Source of the DNA: Allofournierella massiliensis
GTDB taxonomy: Bacteria; Bacillota; Clostridia; Oscillospirales; Ruminococcaceae
Direction of reading: 5' to 3'
DNA length: 64,000 nt
NCBI RefSeq assembly: GCF_021531255.1
Contig: NZ_JAFBIO010000002.1
Location: 108,862 to 172,861 of the forward strand
Under the pieces are notes generated by a model that saw only the letters and a list, made by a program, of their open reading frames with translations, did no database searches and was not told the origin of the DNA. Every line of letters starts with the position of its first letter. Within the stretch, counting starts at the first letter, position 1. Positions 63,941 to 64,000 of the stretch are shown piece after piece. The translations under genes and the position numbers were made by a program.

Positions 63941-64000
63941 GCACCCTTTTTTTGACGGGTTTTCCCCGGGGGGATGGGGTACACTGGACCTGATGGGGGG

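Noticed and set aside
63952..63985. TTGACG...TACACT promoter at the window end
   Set aside because: Spacer of 22 nt is too long; the gene it would serve is outside the window.

Overview
The window looks like a chromosome segment of a GC-rich low-oxygen Firmicute, class Clostridia, most likely Oscillospiraceae/Ruminococcaceae (a relative of the Faecalibacterium/Subdoligranulum/Gemmiger group). This rests on the gene set (yqfC-yqfD-phoH-ybeY-era-recO cluster, oxygen-sensitive type serine dehydratase, glmS ribozyme, MutS2, RmuC), on Gram-positive promoters (TTGACA-17-TATAAT type) and on strong AGGAGG ribosome sites. The species is an inference; no rRNA is present.

Layout. 1-1787: end of a MoxR-type AAA+ ATPase and its VWA partner. 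1822-5893: polyamine ABC transporter potABCD behind a textbook promoter, followed by an acyl-ACP thioesterase. 6643-7229: a promoter-terminator unit that probably encodes a small RNA, then guaB (IMP dehydrogenase). 8845-11040: a lone multi-membrane-span protein. 11304-22818 (minus): a nearly complete purine operon purE-C-F-M-N-(PurO-type IMP cyclohydrolase)-(AICAR transformylase)-D-L, with a 270-nt leader that carries an intrinsic terminator. 23376-25961: aminotransferase and a CcdA-thioredoxin fusion. 26033-28809 (minus): a serine catabolic operon (DAACS symporter, sdaAB, sdaAA) divergent from a LysR regulator. 30030-31115: three small genes that look like a split sigma factor, next to tRNA-Leu.

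31543-46446: rmuC, polysaccharide deacetylase, a membrane protein, glmS with its ribozyme, an AI-2E family permease, an ATP-grasp enzyme, a DUF3137-like protein, glycerate kinase, an NSS-family symporter, an Mrp/NBP35 ATPase, a SpoVB-like flippase and a bactofilin. 46571-48319: a NUDIX hydrolase divergent from a retron (promoter, msr-msd RNA, reverse transcriptase). 49240-52240: a decaying regulatory locus with two WYL proteins and a LysR gene carrying a frameshift, a lost 5' end and a nonsense codon. 52460-52534: tRNA-Thr. 52670-59060: a zinc-ribbon protein, YlbJ-like protein, yqfC, yqfD, phoH, ybeY, era, a YqzL-like gene and recO. 59141-63884: a WYL regulator, mutS2 and glutaminase.

The most unusual parts are the retron without a visible effector gene, the split sigma-factor-like locus with a probable -1 frameshift, the second A-run frameshift at the start of the serine-operon symporter, the archaeal-type IMP cyclohydrolase in a bacterial pur operon, and two unassigned structured RNAs (6781-6940 and the purE leader).
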